A stretch of DNA of 64,000 nt from Candidatus Eiseniibacteriota bacterium (GCA_020633975.1 JACKCR010000002.1:558001-622000), one strand, 5' to 3'. Positions 10,269 to 19,267 are shown, counted from the stretch's first letter. The notes: generated by a model from the sequence alone, not told the origin. A program made the numbers and translations.

Positions 10269-10937
10269 ATGACGAACGCACCCAGACGACCGCTCTTCCC
10301 GCTCGAGCTGGTTCTCCTCCCGCGGGAGCGGATCCCCCTCCACATCTTCGAGCTGCGCTATCAGGCGATGGTGAGACGATGCGGAGAGGAGAAGATCCCG
10401 TTCGGGGTGATCTCGATGCGGGAGGGACAGATCGCCGAGGTGGGATGCGCAGCCCATATCGAGCAGGTGCTGCGCCGGTTCGACGACGGTCGTTCCCACA
10501 TCCTCGTCCGAGGCGGAGAGCGATTCCGTACGCAGGCGCCGTCCGAGCATGCCGATGGATACTTGGAGGCGACCTGGGTCCCGTTCGAGGACGACGAAGC
10601 AGAGGCATCGGACCCGGATGCGCGTGAGACGCTCGAGCGCCTCCACCAGGAGTTTGCGAAGCTCCGCGAAGGGCTTCCGATCGAGGAGGAGCAGTCTCTG
10701 TCGGCCAGTGAGCCGATCGAGGATGCGGAGCCGGTCGAGCCTTACAGCTTCTTGGTCGCCGCTCGTTGTGGTCTGGGGGTCGAGCGGAGACAAGCCGTTT
10801 TGGCGTCCCGGTCCGAACGCGAGAGGGAGGAGATCCTGATCGAGCACCTCGTGCGGGAGATCCCGAAGCTCAAGAAGCGCCGCGCCGACATGCAGAAAGT
10901 GCGGACGAACGGCCACGTCCACGGCAGCGGAAGCTAG
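10269..10937 (+). CDS. LON substrate-binding domain protein
   Basis: A 222-residue protein with the LON N-terminal (PUA-like) domain only: FPLELVLLPRERIPLHIFE followed by RYQAMV is the classic opening of the family, and it lacks the AAA+ and Ser-Lys protease parts of Lon. Such stand-alone proteins are widespread; their function is unclear, probably peptide or protein binding. There is an acidic low-complexity insert near residues 105-160 and a basic, helical C-terminus (EIPKLKKRRADMQKV). The upstream region lacks a clear Shine-Dalgarno sequence. The stop lies in a GCTAGCTAGC run. The gene stands between trxB and def, but the spacing of 111 and 160 bp does not require an operon. Confidence 0.85.
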   Translation: MTNAPRRPLFPLELVLLPRERIPLHIFELRYQAMVRRCGEEKIPFGVISMREGQIAEVGCAAHIEQVLRRFDDGRSHILVRGGERFRTQAPSEHADGYLEATWVPFEDDEAEASDPDARETLERLHQEFAKLREGLPIEEEQSLSASEPIEDAEPVEPYSFLVAARCGLGVERRQAVLASRSEREREEILIEHLVREIPKLKKRRADMQKVRTNGHVHGSGS

Positions 10938-10952
10938 CTAGCCAGCCGCCTA

Positions 10953-11076
10953 CGGCGACGACGACGGCGATGACCGACGATGACGATGACGATGACGATG
11001 ATGACGACGGCGATGCTTGTGACAGCGACGGTGCCTATGACGGCGACAGTGCCTATGACGACGACGAGTGTCCAGG
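10953..11076 (+). repeat. GAC/GAT trinucleotide repeat before def
   Basis: This stretch is mostly repeats of gac, gat and ggc triplets. Read from the ATG at 10970 it gives a 43-residue product starting MTDDDDDDDDDDD and ending in a basic ERRRRKR. The TGA of that frame (11099-11101) overlaps the def ATG (ATGA). No Shine-Dalgarno sequence precedes it. It may be a tiny acidic protein, a coupling leader for def, or simply an expanded microsatellite. I cannot tell which. Confidence 0.75.
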
Positions 11077-11097
11077 GGAACGGAGAAGACGGAAGCG

Positions 11098-11670
11098 ATG
11101 AGCGTTTTGGATATCAGACTCTACGGTGACCCTGTCCTTCGTCGTAAGGCAGATCCGATCGACGAGTTCGACGGCGACCTCAAGGAGCTCGCCGAGGACA
11201 TGGTCGACACGATGTACGAGGCCGACGGAGTCGGGCTGGCGGCGCCCCAGATCGGGCTCTCCGTCCGGATCCTGGTTGCCGATGCGGACCACGCCGAGGA
11301 TCGGAGCACGGCCCGCGTCTTCATCAATCCCGAGATCCTGGAAGCCGACGGAACCTGGAAGATGGAGGAGGGCTGTCTCTCCATCCCCGGAATCCGAGCG
11401 GACGTCGTGCGGCCCGAGCGGATCGTGGTGAAATACCTCGATTTGGATGGCAACGAGCACACCGAAGAGATGCACGAGATGTGGGCCCGCGTGCTCCAGC
11501 ACGAGATCGACCACCTCGACGGGAAGCTCTTCATCGACTACCTCTCGCAGATCAAGAAGACGCTGATCAAGCGTACTCTCAAGGAGTTGGAGGAGGAGGC
11601 CAGAGCCTACCTCGCCGAACTCGAGGCGGAGGAAGACGAGGACGGGAACGGCGCAGCGCGTTCGAGCTGA
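11098..11670 (+). CDS. def: Peptide deformylase
   Basis: Removes the N-formyl group from new proteins, using Fe2+ or Zn2+. All three motifs are intact: GVGLAAPQIG, EGCLS and the metal site HEIDHLDG. The length is 190 aa. The C-terminus (after about residue 160) is a charged helix rich in Lys and Glu, longer than the E. coli form. The ATG at 11098 is chosen to fit the family start. It overlaps the stop of an upstream Asp-rich reading frame. Usual partners fmt and priA are not adjacent. Confidence 0.96.
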   Translation: MSVLDIRLYGDPVLRRKADPIDEFDGDLKELAEDMVDTMYEADGVGLAAPQIGLSVRILVADADHAEDRSTARVFINPEILEADGTWKMEEGCLSIPGIRADVVRPERIVVKYLDLDGNEHTEEMHEMWARVLQHEIDHLDGKLFIDYLSQIKKTLIKRTLKELEEEARAYLAELEAEEDEDGNGAARSS

Positions 11671-11714
11671 CGACCGCCACCCCGCCTGCCGATACTCTCC
11701 CTGGAGGGCCGCTC

Positions 11715-12203
11715 TTGGCAGAGACTCCGGCAAACTTCGATTTCTCGGCTTGGGTGCGTCTCGCCCAGTCCGACCCCGACCAGTTCGAAGCTTCACGGCT
11801 CGAGCTGATCGAGGCGTTCCTCGCGTCCGTGCCCGAGGATCGGCGTGAGCAGCTCCGCCGCTTCCAGTGGATGATCGACCGGGAACGCGAACGCGCCAAG
11901 ACCCCCCTCGGTGCGTGTGTGCGCCTCAGCGAGATGATGCACGAGCGTGTGCACGGAGACGGTGGATTGCGCGAGCAGCTCGAAGGTCTCACTGCGGCGG
12001 CCCGTGGCGAGATGAAGGATGACGAGCCTCGAGCCGTAGCGGAGATTCTCGAGTTCCCGAACCGCGGTGAGAATGGCCGCGGAGTGGGAGCGCGGAGTAG
12101 CGAATCTGCGAAGGGCGAGCGACCCGACGTAGAGCCGCCGGCTGACGGGCCGAGTCGCGACGCTCCTACGGGCGGTGACCTCGACGACGATCCGACGGCC
12201 TAG
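11715..12203 (+). CDS. DUF3135 family protein
   Basis: A 162-residue cytosolic protein. The segment FDFSAWVRLAQSDPDQFEA, then LELIEAFLASVPEDRREQL and RRFQWMIDRERERAKTPL, then AC and MM match the DUF3135 pattern of a short helical protein of unknown function. The conserved part covers about residues 5-90. The rest is low-complexity and acidic, ending GGDLDDDPTA. The start is TTG at 11715, six bases after a clear GGAGGG; upstream in-frame sequence is Arg-rich and out of character. It lies 44 bp after def and is probably co-transcribed. Confidence 0.75.
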   Translation: MAETPANFDFSAWVRLAQSDPDQFEASRLELIEAFLASVPEDRREQLRRFQWMIDRERERAKTPLGACVRLSEMMHERVHGDGGLREQLEGLTAAARGEMKDDEPRAVAEILEFPNRGENGRGVGARSSESAKGERPDVEPPADGPSRDAPTGGDLDDDPTA

Positions 12204-12221
12204 CTCTAGTCCCCAGTCGGC

Positions 12222-13457
12222 TCACTCGCCGCAGAGCGAGACGATCTCCTCCTCCGACAGGATCTCGCGCTTGGCCTTGGCCGCCGCGAGGATCTTACCC
12301 ACCAGCTCCTCGGTCGGCTCGATCCCACGCTGGCGAAGGTAGAACGAAACGTTGGACGCCCCGGACATGAAGCCGATCTCGATTTCCTGGCGGCGTCCGA
12401 TCATGTTCGCGGGAACTCCCGAGTAGACGGCGTCGACGAGCCAGGGCTCGTTCCGGTTCATCGCTTTGACGATGGCCGCCGCGTGGACCCCGGTGGACGT
12501 ACGGAAGGCATCGCGGCCCACCGCGGGGTAGTTCGCCGGGATCGGGATGCCGGTCGCTTTGCTCACCGCGAGGCAGTAGTCGTAGAGGTAGCTGAGATCC
12601 CGGTCGGTCCATCCATCGAGACGCAGGTTGATCAGGAGTTGGTCCATCTGCGTGTTCCCGCACCGTTCGCCGATGCCGAGCCCCGTGCCGTGCACACGAT
12701 CGACGCCCTCGTAGATCGCCTGCATCGCGTTCGGGATGGCGAGTCCGCGGTCCGAGTGGCCGTGCCAGTCGATCTTCGTATCCGTTCCGGTCTCTGCGAC
12801 GACCTCCCGAACGAAGCGAACGAGTGCCGAGACACCGGGAGGATTCGCGTGCCCTACGGTGTCCGCAATGCAGACTCGATAGGCACCGGCCCGGATCGCG
12901 GTCTGGAACAACTCCTTGATCGACGCGGGGTCGGTCCGGGTCGTGTCTTCGGTGACGTACATCACCGGGATCCCGTTCTTCACTGCGTAGGAGACCGCGT
13001 CTTCCGTCATGCCGCGGACCTTGTCGAGCGTCCAGCCTTCGGCGTAGAAGCGGATCGGCGAGGAGCCGATGAACATCGCAGCTTCGACCGGATATCCCAC
13101 CTTCATCGAAATGTCGATGAGAGGGTCGATGTCCGCGCGCGTGGTGCGGACGGCGCAGTTGGGACGGATGCGGAGACGCTGGTCGCCGATCTCTTTGGCG
13201 ATGGCGACACAGGTCTCGTGAGCCTTGGGACTCGCGCCCGGGAGACCGATGTCGCAGGCGTCGATGCCGAGCGCTTCCATGAGGTGGACGATGCCGAGTT
13301 TGTCGCCCAGAACCGGATCGGTGATCGAGGGGGACTGAAGCCCGTCGCGCAGTGTCTCATCGTCCAGCTCGACCCGTCGGTTCGGCGCGAGCTTTGGAGG
13401 CAAGAGTTCGCTGTTCCAGTCGTAGATGAGATCGGGATGCGGCGTTCCTGTCTCCAT
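12222..13457 (-). CDS. LeuA/homocitrate synthase-like acyltransferase
   Basis: A 411-residue TIM-barrel enzyme of the HMGL-like superfamily, which adds acetyl-CoA to a 2-oxoacid (isopropylmalate, citramalate and homocitrate synthases). Seen: the family opening VELDDETLRDGLQSPS, the metal-binding HGHSDRGLAIPNA, and GERCGNTQMDQLL near the C-terminal end of the barrel. It lacks the roughly 130-residue C-terminal LeuA allosteric domain, so feedback inhibition by leucine is unlikely. The substrate cannot be read from sequence; homocitrate, citramalate and a lineage-specific 2-oxoacid are all possible. The ATG at 13457 has AGGAAAGGA seven bases upstream. It follows nrnA by 16 bp and is probably in the same transcript. 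No leuBCD genes are nearby. Confidence 0.85.
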   Translation of the reverse strand: METGTPHPDLIYDWNSELLPPKLAPNRRVELDDETLRDGLQSPSITDPVLGDKLGIVHLMEALGIDACDIGLPGASPKAHETCVAIAKEIGDQRLRIRPNCAVRTTRADIDPLIDISMKVGYPVEAAMFIGSSPIRFYAEGWTLDKVRGMTEDAVSYAVKNGIPVMYVTEDTTRTDPASIKELFQTAIRAGAYRVCIADTVGHANPPGVSALVRFVREVVAETGTDTKIDWHGHSDRGLAIPNAMQAIYEGVDRVHGTGLGIGERCGNTQMDQLLINLRLDGWTDRDLSYLYDYCLAVSKATGIPIPANYPAVGRDAFRTSTGVHAAAIVKAMNRNEPWLVDAVYSGVPANMIGRRQEIEIGFMSGASNVSFYLRQRGIEPTEELVGKILAAAKAKREILSEEEIVSLCGE

Positions 13458-13473
13458 CGAGTCGTCCTTTCCT

Positions 13474-14484
13474 CTAACCTGCGAGTACCTGTAGGAGACG
13501 CGGCCCGAGATCCTTCCACGCTTCTTCCGTGTTCCCTTGGAATTCGCATCCCGCGGCCAACGTGTGTCCGCCGCCACCCATCGCTTGCGCCACTTGGTTG
13601 ATCGTGAAGTTCCCCTTGGATCGTAGGGAAATCTTCACGTCGCCGGGAGACATCTCCTTGAGGACGGTTGCGATCTCGACGCCGTCGATCTCCAGGATGT
13701 TCGTGACCGCTTCGCGCAAGTCGTCCCGCTCGACGTCGTGTTCCGCGATGACCGAGTAGGGGATGCTGACCACGGCGATCTTGCCGTGCTCGTGGAACTG
13801 CATGTTCGAGAGCACCCACCCGAGTACGCGCGCCTTCCTCAGCGGGTTCGAAGCGAAGAGGTTCCGGTAGACCCAGGTGGTGTCGACGCCGCGGCGGATG
13901 AGGTCCGCACAGATATCGAGGGCGTCGGGGTCGTTCCGAAGGTACTTGAACGAGTTCGTGTCGTAGCTGATCGAGATGTAGAGCGGCTCCGCGATCTCCT
14001 TGTCGATGTTCCAGCGGAGATCGTCGCGCAGGAGTTTGTACACGAGACAGCCGGCCGCAACCGCACTCGAGTCTCCGTAGATCTCGCGGTCGAATCCTGG
14101 GGAGATCGGATGGTGGTCGAGGTAGAGGGTCGAGATCCCGGCTTCCCGCATCCAGTTGTCGACGCCGTTCAGCTGGCTCGGCTGGTGCGTATCGACGACC
14201 AGGCCCAGATCCCACGACTCGGCAGCCGCCTCGTCGCGGTCGTTCTGAAAGACGAGGAACTGCTGCTCCGGGTCGAGGAACGCGTACCTGTCCGCGGGGC
14301 GGTCCGGCAGCAAGATGCGGGATCGCTTGCCCTCACGCGTCAGCGCACGAGAAAGCGCGACGACACTTCCGAGACCGTCCCCGTCGGGACCGGCGTGCGT
14401 GGTGAGCAGCACGGACCCCGCGTCGCGGATCCGTTCGGCGAGCTTGTGAAAACTGGATTCGAGTTGCAAAGACACCACCCCCAC
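13474..14484 (-). CDS. nrnA: DHH/DHHA1 phosphoesterase, NrnA type
   Basis: Predicted to degrade short oligoribonucleotides (nanoRNA) or 3'-phosphoadenosine 5'-phosphate in the cytoplasm. Motifs: THAGPDGDGLGS (motif I, usually DPDGDA), VVDTH (motif II), LDHHP (motif III, the DHH signature), SYDTNSF (motif IV), and GGGGHTLAAG for the DHHA1 substrate site. About 330 aa, normal. The exact start is uncertain: GTG at 14484, in-frame GTGs two and three codons on, or TTG at 14469 after a GGGGGTGG stretch are all possible. A promoter is seen 85 bp upstream. First gene of a likely two-gene unit with the LeuA-like enzyme. Confidence 0.9.
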   Translation of the reverse strand: MGVVSLQLESSFHKLAERIRDAGSVLLTTHAGPDGDGLGSVVALSRALTREGKRSRILLPDRPADRYAFLDPEQQFLVFQNDRDEAAAESWDLGLVVDTHQPSQLNGVDNWMREAGISTLYLDHHPISPGFDREIYGDSSAVAAGCLVYKLLRDDLRWNIDKEIAEPLYISISYDTNSFKYLRNDPDALDICADLIRRGVDTTWVYRNLFASNPLRKARVLGWVLSNMQFHEHGKIAVVSIPYSVIAEHDVERDDLREAVTNILEIDGVEIATVLKEMSPGDVKISLRSKGNFTINQVAQAMGGGGHTLAAGCEFQGNTEEAWKDLGPRLLQVLAG

Positions 14485-14569
14485 CCAAGACGTACGAAAG
14501 TGATCCGGTCGTTCTTCGGTTCGCTAGAGTCGACCGAGCTGCGAACGGCACATCTCTACGGAACGGAGG

Positions 14570-14599
14570 ATGGTATCGCCCGGGCGCAGAAGGCGTCAA
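14570..14599 (-). promoter_or_regulatory. Putative promoter for nrnA and LeuA-like gene
   Basis: Read on the minus strand: TTGACG (14599-14594), an 18-bp spacer, TACCAT (14575-14570). It lies in the 187-bp gap between msrC and nrnA, which otherwise shows nothing recognisable, and gives a leader of about 80 nt. Confidence 0.45.
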
Positions 14600-14671
14600 C
14601 GCGACAAGGGGAGGTACGGGTAGGTACGGATGATACGTTGGATACGACGACCACCGTCCGACTCGCCTGGT

Positions 14672-15127
14672 CTACGAGAAGACCTGCCGGAGCAGAGCCT
14701 CCAGCTCCGTCTGGTCGTGTTCGTCGAAACGAGCCGGAGACCGGCTGTCGAGGTCGAGGACTGCGAGGAGCGTACCGTCGCCAGAGATGACCGGAACCAC
14801 GAGTTCCGAGCGAGACGACGCATCACAGGCGATGTGTCCGGGGAACGCGTGGACGTCGGGGACCAGGACGGAGCGGGTCTCCTTTGCCGCAGCGCCGCAG
14901 ACGCCGCGTCCGAACGCGATCCGTAGGCAGCCGACCGGGCCTTGATAGGGGCCGATGACGAGTTCGTCCGGTTCTGTGACACGGTAGAAGCCGCAGAAGC
15001 TGACGTCGTCCATCCGGTCGTAGAGCACGGCGGCGACACTCGCCATCTTTGCGATGACGTCCGTCTCGTCCTCGAGCAGCGCGCCGAGGTCACGTCCGAT
15101 CTCGACGTAGTTCGTGCCCTTTGCCAC
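14672..15127 (-). CDS. msrC: Free methionine-(R)-sulfoxide reductase (GAF domain)
   Basis: A 151-residue single GAF-domain enzyme that reduces free Met-R-sulfoxide with thioredoxin. It matches the fRMsr family along its length: CGFYRV, GPYQGPVGCLRIAFGRGVCG with two of the conserved Cys, DVHAFPGHIACDASSRSE with the third, and LAVLDLDS. The true start is GTG at 15127, five bases after GGAGG. The longer frame to 15250 is an Arg-rich extension that overlaps the upstream gene. The GTG shares one base with the stop of the S8 protease. It could work with TrxB from this window. Confidence 0.9.
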   Translation of the reverse strand: MAKGTNYVEIGRDLGALLEDETDVIAKMASVAAVLYDRMDDVSFCGFYRVTEPDELVIGPYQGPVGCLRIAFGRGVCGAAAKETRSVLVPDVHAFPGHIACDASSRSELVVPVISGDGTLLAVLDLDSRSPARFDEHDQTELEALLRQVFS

Positions 15128-17124
15128 TACTTCCTCCAGACGATCGGAACGGCCGCGCCGCTCTCGGGGTCCCGCACCCAGTACCGGCCGGATCGCAGCT
15201 CCGAGGCCGCACCACTGAGTGCATACTCGATCCCTTGACCGCCGCTCCAAGTCGCCACGGGGCCTGGCGCGATCCGCGCGACCCGCCTACCGCTCGCGTC
15301 GAACACTTCCAGCGTCGGTGGCGATTCGACCGATGCACGGCGCAGGTGGAGAGTGACGCCGTTGCGGCCGGAGCGGAGCAACGTCAGTGGAGATGCGGCC
15401 GCCGAAGCCGGCGCCAAGGGCAGGCGAAGCCGTCCCCAGCCTTGCTCCGCGGAGTCCACATCGGGGAGAGGCTCGGCCGCGCCGCTGAGCAGTCCGGCGA
15501 CTTCGGCCGGACTCCAGTGGAGATCGAATGCGCCGCCCTCGAGTCCAGCCGAGACGAGAAGCGCGACGGCCCCCGCCACATGTGGACAGGCCGCGGAGGT
15601 TCCGACGAAACGGGTGTACCCCGGCACGGTCGTCGAGACCGCGTCGGTCGCGATCAGGTCCGGCTTCGCGAGCCCGCTGCCGGTAGGGCCGTAGGAGCTG
15701 AACGGCTGCACCACGGTCGCCCGCCACGAATAGGCTCCGACCGAGAGCACCCACGGGGAGTCGGCCGGGATGGCGAGGCTGCCCGATTCCGCCCGGTCGT
15801 CGGTGCTCAGCCCCCCTTGGTTGTCGACTCGAAAGACCCGGAGCCGCACACCCTCGGGATTGCCTCGATCTGCCCGGATTCGGAACTCGGGATTCGTCCA
15901 GTTGGCAGACGCGATCGTGACCTGACGGAGTGCGTAGGGGTAGTCGTCGCCGAAGTCGATCGCGCTCGTGCCCCGAAGGATCCCGCCTTCGTACACCTCG
16001 ATCTGGAACGAGACATCCGTCGAGAGAGGCCAGCGGTCCCAGGTGAGGATGAGAGAGATCGCCGCGGTTCCCGATTCGATCCCGACGCCGTTGCCCGATG
16101 CCGTGCCGGTCAGGACCCAGCCGTCTCCATCCACCTCGCCAACGGTTCCGTTCCAGTGCGCGCGACGGTAGTTTCCGGCTGAGGTCACCCAGTGAATCCC
16201 CTCCGAAGCGGCGATCTTCGTCATGTCTACGATCGGGCCCGTTCCGTCACCTCCGCCCAGGAACCACGCGAGTGAGTGACTCACCACCTCGACCTGTTCG
16301 GCAATCAGCCAGTTGATCGCTTCCTGGAGCTCGCCCGAACTCGCGATCTCGGCGAGGTAGAGTTCCGCATCCGGTGCGACGTCGGTCACGATCTGCGCGC
16401 AGGCCAAGCCGTGGCTCTGATCGCTCCTCTCCCCGGTGAACGAGCGGTAGTGGACGGTTTCGGGAAGCGCGCCGTCGAACTGATCGTTGAGGTATCCGTT
16501 GAATCCCAGATCGATGATGCCGACCCGAACACCCTTGCCCGTGATTCCGAGCGCATGCGTCTCCGGAACCTTCATCGCCGCGACCCCTTCGGAGGTCGTA
16601 TCGGCGACCGTGCCCACCAACGGTGTCTGACCGTTGCCCACCTCGGACGGGGGAGGAGGGGAGAGGCGGGCGCCCAGCCTCTGGCCGAGATGTACGACGT
16701 CCACGTTGGCAGCGATTCCCGGAACTGCCGCTCGCGGAGCGACGATCTCCCATACGCGTGCCGATGCGTCTGAGGCGCTCGAAGCTGAGGACAGGACACG
16801 CACTCCCTGTGCTTCGAGCTGGCGCACCAGTACAGAACGTCCCGGTTCGGTTGCCGCACCAGGTGACACGACGAGTTGGAGACGCAAGCCGTCCGGTGTT
16901 TCGAGGGGAGCTGCGAGATCGAACAGGTCCGTCGCTGTGGCGGCGCGCGGGCCTGCCTCCTCCAGGAGACGCGCGATCCTCGGCTGGATCGTCCCTGCGT
17001 CTGCCTCCTCCGCGGACGCACCGGAGAAGAACGCGAGCGTACAAAGAACGAGTAACGACGTTCTGGCGAGGCCCTGGCAGGTCGTCAGGCGGCGGCGGGG
17101 AGTGAGGCCGCGGCTCCTCACCAC
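15127..17124 (-). CDS. Secreted S8 (subtilisin-like) serine protease
   Basis: A 665-residue exported protease. The N-terminus is a signal peptide (RRRLTTC, then LLVLCTLAFFSGASAE). The catalytic triad is visible as Asp in VGIIDLGFNG, His in SHGLACAQI and Ser in GTSAACPHVAGAVALL, with an Asn in VTSAGN as oxyanion residue. A jelly-roll-like insert (about residues 320-420) sits between His and Ser. The last 70 residues (TLEVFDASGRRVARIAPG, then a W and RSGRYWVRD) resemble FlgD/T9SS C-terminal Ig domains. The start is GTG; a second GTG one codon on overlaps the previous stop as GTGA. Follows an outer-membrane-like gene with slight overlap and overlaps msrC by one base. The substrate is unknown. 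Confidence 0.88.
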   Translation of the reverse strand: MVRSRGLTPRRRLTTCQGLARTSLLVLCTLAFFSGASAEEADAGTIQPRIARLLEEAGPRAATATDLFDLAAPLETPDGLRLQLVVSPGAATEPGRSVLVRQLEAQGVRVLSSASSASDASARVWEIVAPRAAVPGIAANVDVVHLGQRLGARLSPPPPSEVGNGQTPLVGTVADTTSEGVAAMKVPETHALGITGKGVRVGIIDLGFNGYLNDQFDGALPETVHYRSFTGERSDQSHGLACAQIVTDVAPDAELYLAEIASSGELQEAINWLIAEQVEVVSHSLAWFLGGGDGTGPIVDMTKIAASEGIHWVTSAGNYRRAHWNGTVGEVDGDGWVLTGTASGNGVGIESGTAAISLILTWDRWPLSTDVSFQIEVYEGGILRGTSAIDFGDDYPYALRQVTIASANWTNPEFRIRADRGNPEGVRLRVFRVDNQGGLSTDDRAESGSLAIPADSPWVLSVGAYSWRATVVQPFSSYGPTGSGLAKPDLIATDAVSTTVPGYTRFVGTSAACPHVAGAVALLVSAGLEGGAFDLHWSPAEVAGLLSGAAEPLPDVDSAEQGWGRLRLPLAPASAAASPLTLLRSGRNGVTLHLRRASVESPPTLEVFDASGRRVARIAPGPVATWSGGQGIEYALSGAASELRSGRYWVRDPESGAAVPIVWRK

Positions 17125-17771
17125 TCGGCCTCGACGCCGATGCTCAGGTAGGCGGCGGTCCGGTTCGATCCTGTCGTCAACACGGTTCCCTCCGAGGTGA
17201 GCGTCTGTCGTTCCATGGACGCGAGTGAGAGTCTACCGCCGAAGCGGAGGGGGAAGGCGGTGTCCCGCAGTTCGTATCCGACTCCCAAGACTCCGGCCAA
17301 CGCGGTCCGGTTCCCGTCCGCCTTCTCGTTCGACCCGTTGATTCGGTACTCGAACGCCTCTCGCAGTACCCAGAGTTCGAGACCGAGGGACGCGTACGGG
17401 GAGCGATCGGCCTCGGGCATCCGGTAGTTCGCCTCGAGCGCGATCGGGAGCCAGAGAAGCGTGGACTTCGCGGATTCGACGAACGCGGGGTGGGAGAGAG
17501 ACGCCTCGTCGCGGTAGGCCCCGAGTCCAAGCGAACCGCCGAACGACTCTCCCGTCAGCGCGAGCCCGAGCCGGAGCATCGGTCCGCTCCCATGGGAGTC
17601 GCTCACCGAGCCCGCGAGGGGAGCGGCCCAGCCGGCACCTCCGAAGATGCCGAGCTTGGCTTCCGCGGCGACCGCGTCATCGTGCCTACAGAGCGGTGAG
17701 GCAAGGGCGGCGAGGGCGGCCAGGGCGACTGCCAGCGCTGTGTTCGACGTTCGCACGAGTCGACTCGTCAC
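17118..17771 (-). CDS. Predicted outer-membrane beta-barrel protein
   Basis: A 217-residue protein with a signal peptide (TALAVALAALAALAS, cut near AVAAEA) followed by alternating hydrophobic and polar strands: KLGIFGGAGW, PMLRLGLALTG, GGSLGLGAY, LLWLPIALEANYRM, YASLGLELWV, AGVLGVGYELR, LRFGGRLSLASM, AAYLSIGVEAEW. The terminal aromatic residue is typical of barrel proteins recognised by the BAM complex. The pattern predicts about eight strands, OmpW/OmpX-like. No specific family is assigned. It lies between icd and the S8 protease and overlaps the latter. The start GTG at 17771 has no good ribosome site and sits at the foot of a short hairpin (17771-17789). Confidence 0.65.
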   Translation of the reverse strand: MTSRLVRTSNTALAVALAALAALASPLCRHDDAVAAEAKLGIFGGAGWAAPLAGSVSDSHGSGPMLRLGLALTGESFGGSLGLGAYRDEASLSHPAFVESAKSTLLWLPIALEANYRMPEADRSPYASLGLELWVLREAFEYRINGSNEKADGNRTALAGVLGVGYELRDTAFPLRFGGRLSLASMERQTLTSEGTVLTTGSNRTAAYLSIGVEAEW

Positions 17772-17797
17772 TCGTCGGGTTCCGACGAGCGTGGACG

Positions 17798-17828
17798 CGA
17801 GGAAGGGGCGTCCGAGCCGCCTTCCTCG
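17798..17828 (-). terminator. Hairpin after icd, no U-tract
   Basis: CGAGGAAGG (17798-17806) pairs with CCTTCCTCG (17820-17828); inner GGC/GCC pairs extend the stem. It lies 14 nt past the icd stop in the 70-bp gap before the next minus-strand gene. There is no T-run on either side. A second hairpin, CTCGTCGG-GTT-CCGACGAG, follows at 17771-17789. Confidence 0.45.
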
Positions 17829-17841
17829 TTGCGTGCCGTCC

Positions 17842-19086
17842 CTAGAGGTTCTCGATGATCGCAGACGCGAACTCCGAGGTACGGAGGAGGGTCGCCCCGT
17901 CCATCAGTCTCTCGAGGTCGTAGGTCACCTGCTTCTTCGCGACCGTATTCGCGATCCCCTTGCGGATGAGGTCCGCGGCCTCGGTCCAGCCGAGGTAGTC
18001 GAACATCATGGCGCCCGACAGCATGACGGAACCGGGGTTGATCTTGTCCTGGTCGGCATACTTCGGCGCGGTGCCGTGCGTCGCTTCGAACACGCCGATG
18101 TGATCACCGATGTTGCTACCCGGTGCGAGTCCGAGCCCGCCCACCTGCGCAGCGCACGCATCGGAGAGGTAGTCACCGTTGAGGTTCGTCGTCGCGATGA
18201 CGTCGTACTCGTCGGGACGGAGGAGGAGCTGCTGGAACATCGCGTCGGCGATCCGGTCCTTGAGGACGATCTTGCCGTCCGGAGCCTTGCCGTCGAACTT
18301 CGACCAGAGATCCGCCTCGGTGACGATGTGATCGCCGAACTCGCGGGCGGCCACGTCGTAGCCCCAGCGGTTGAACGCGCCTTCGGTGAACTTCTGGATG
18401 TTTCCCTTGTGGACCAGCGTCACGCTCTTCCGCTTCAGCTGCACTGCGTGCTGAAGCGCCTTTCGGACGAGTCGCTCGGAGCCGGTGACGGAGATCGGCT
18501 TGATGCCGACGCCCGAGTCCTTCCGGATCTCCTTGCCCATGCTGCCGAGGAACTCGATCAGCTTTGCGACTTCCGGCGTGCCCTGTTCCCACTCGATCCC
18601 CGCGTACACGTCCTCGGTGTTCTCACGGAAGATGACGACGTCGAGTTTGCCCGGCTCCTTCACCGGCGAAGGAACGCCCGGCACCCAGCTGACGGGACGG
18701 ACGCATGCGTAGAGGTCGAGGATCTGACGGAGCGCGACGTTGATGCTGCGGATGCCGCCACCGACCGGAGTGGTGAGGGGACCCTTGATGGCGACGTACG
18801 CCGTCTTGATCGCCTCGAGCGTGTCGTTCGGGAGCCAGACGTTCTCGCCGTAGACTTCGAGCGACTTCTCGCCGGCGAAGATCTCCCACCAGACGACTTT
18901 CCGGTCTCCGCCGTAGGCCTTGGAGACGGCGGCGTCGAAGACGCGGACGGAGGCCTTCCAGATGTCTCGGCCGGTACCGTCGCCTTCGATGAACGGGAGG
19001 ATCACCTGGTCCGGCACCTTCAACCCGTCGCCGTGGGGCTGAATGAGTTGACCTTCCTCGGGGATACGGATCTTCTCGAAGGACAC
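17842..19086 (-). CDS. icd: NADP-dependent isocitrate dehydrogenase
   Basis: Oxidatively decarboxylates isocitrate to 2-oxoglutarate in the TCA cycle. The homodimeric E. coli type is clear over its full 414 residues: the phosphorylatable Ser region [13 protein letters not shown], the substrate Arg residues, [15 protein letters not shown], metal ligands in [10 protein letters not shown], and [18 protein letters not shown]. The Lys-Tyr in APKYA marks NADP rather than NAD specificity. I chose the GTG at 19086 because GGAGGAGG lies five bases upstream. The ATG at 19101 would put that site inside the gene, and the chosen start gives almost the E. coli length. The Ser site implies possible control by an AceK-like kinase, not seen here. 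Confidence 0.96.
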   Translation of the reverse strand: MSFEKIRIPEEGQLIQPHGDGLKVPDQVILPFIEGDGTGRDIWKASVRVFDAAVSKAYGGDRKVVWWEIFAGEKSLEVYGENVWLPNDTLEAIKTAYVAIKGPLTTPVGGGIRSINVALRQILDLYACVRPVSWVPGVPSPVKEPGKLDVVIFRENTEDVYAGIEWEQGTPEVAKLIEFLGSMGKEIRKDSGVGIKPISVTGSERLVRKALQHAVQLKRKSVTLVHKGNIQKFTEGAFNRWGYDVAAREFGDHIVTEADLWSKFDGKAPDGKIVLKDRIADAMFQQLLLRPDEYDVIATTNLNGDYLSDACAAQVGGLGLAPGSNIGDHIGVFEATHGTAPKYADQDKINPGSVMLSGAMMFDYLGWTEAADLIRKGIANTVAKKQVTYDLERLMDGATLLRTSEFASAIIENL

Positions 19087-19267
19087 TGGAACCTCCTCCA
19101 TGCACGGACCAAGAACTGGGCGAGTATCGAACCGCGCCGGGCCCGGGTGGGGGTGGACGCCGGCGAGAGGAGAGAATCTAGCAGATTGGGCGCTCCAGGG
19201 AAGGTAGTGAGGCGCCGATAAGTGAATCTCCGTAGGGTAGTTGGCCACAGTGACCTCACCGTTCTCG

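Noticed and set aside
14485-14671. Small gene between msrC and nrnA
   Set aside because: Possible frames are short and Arg-rich. A promoter for nrnA accounts for the gap.
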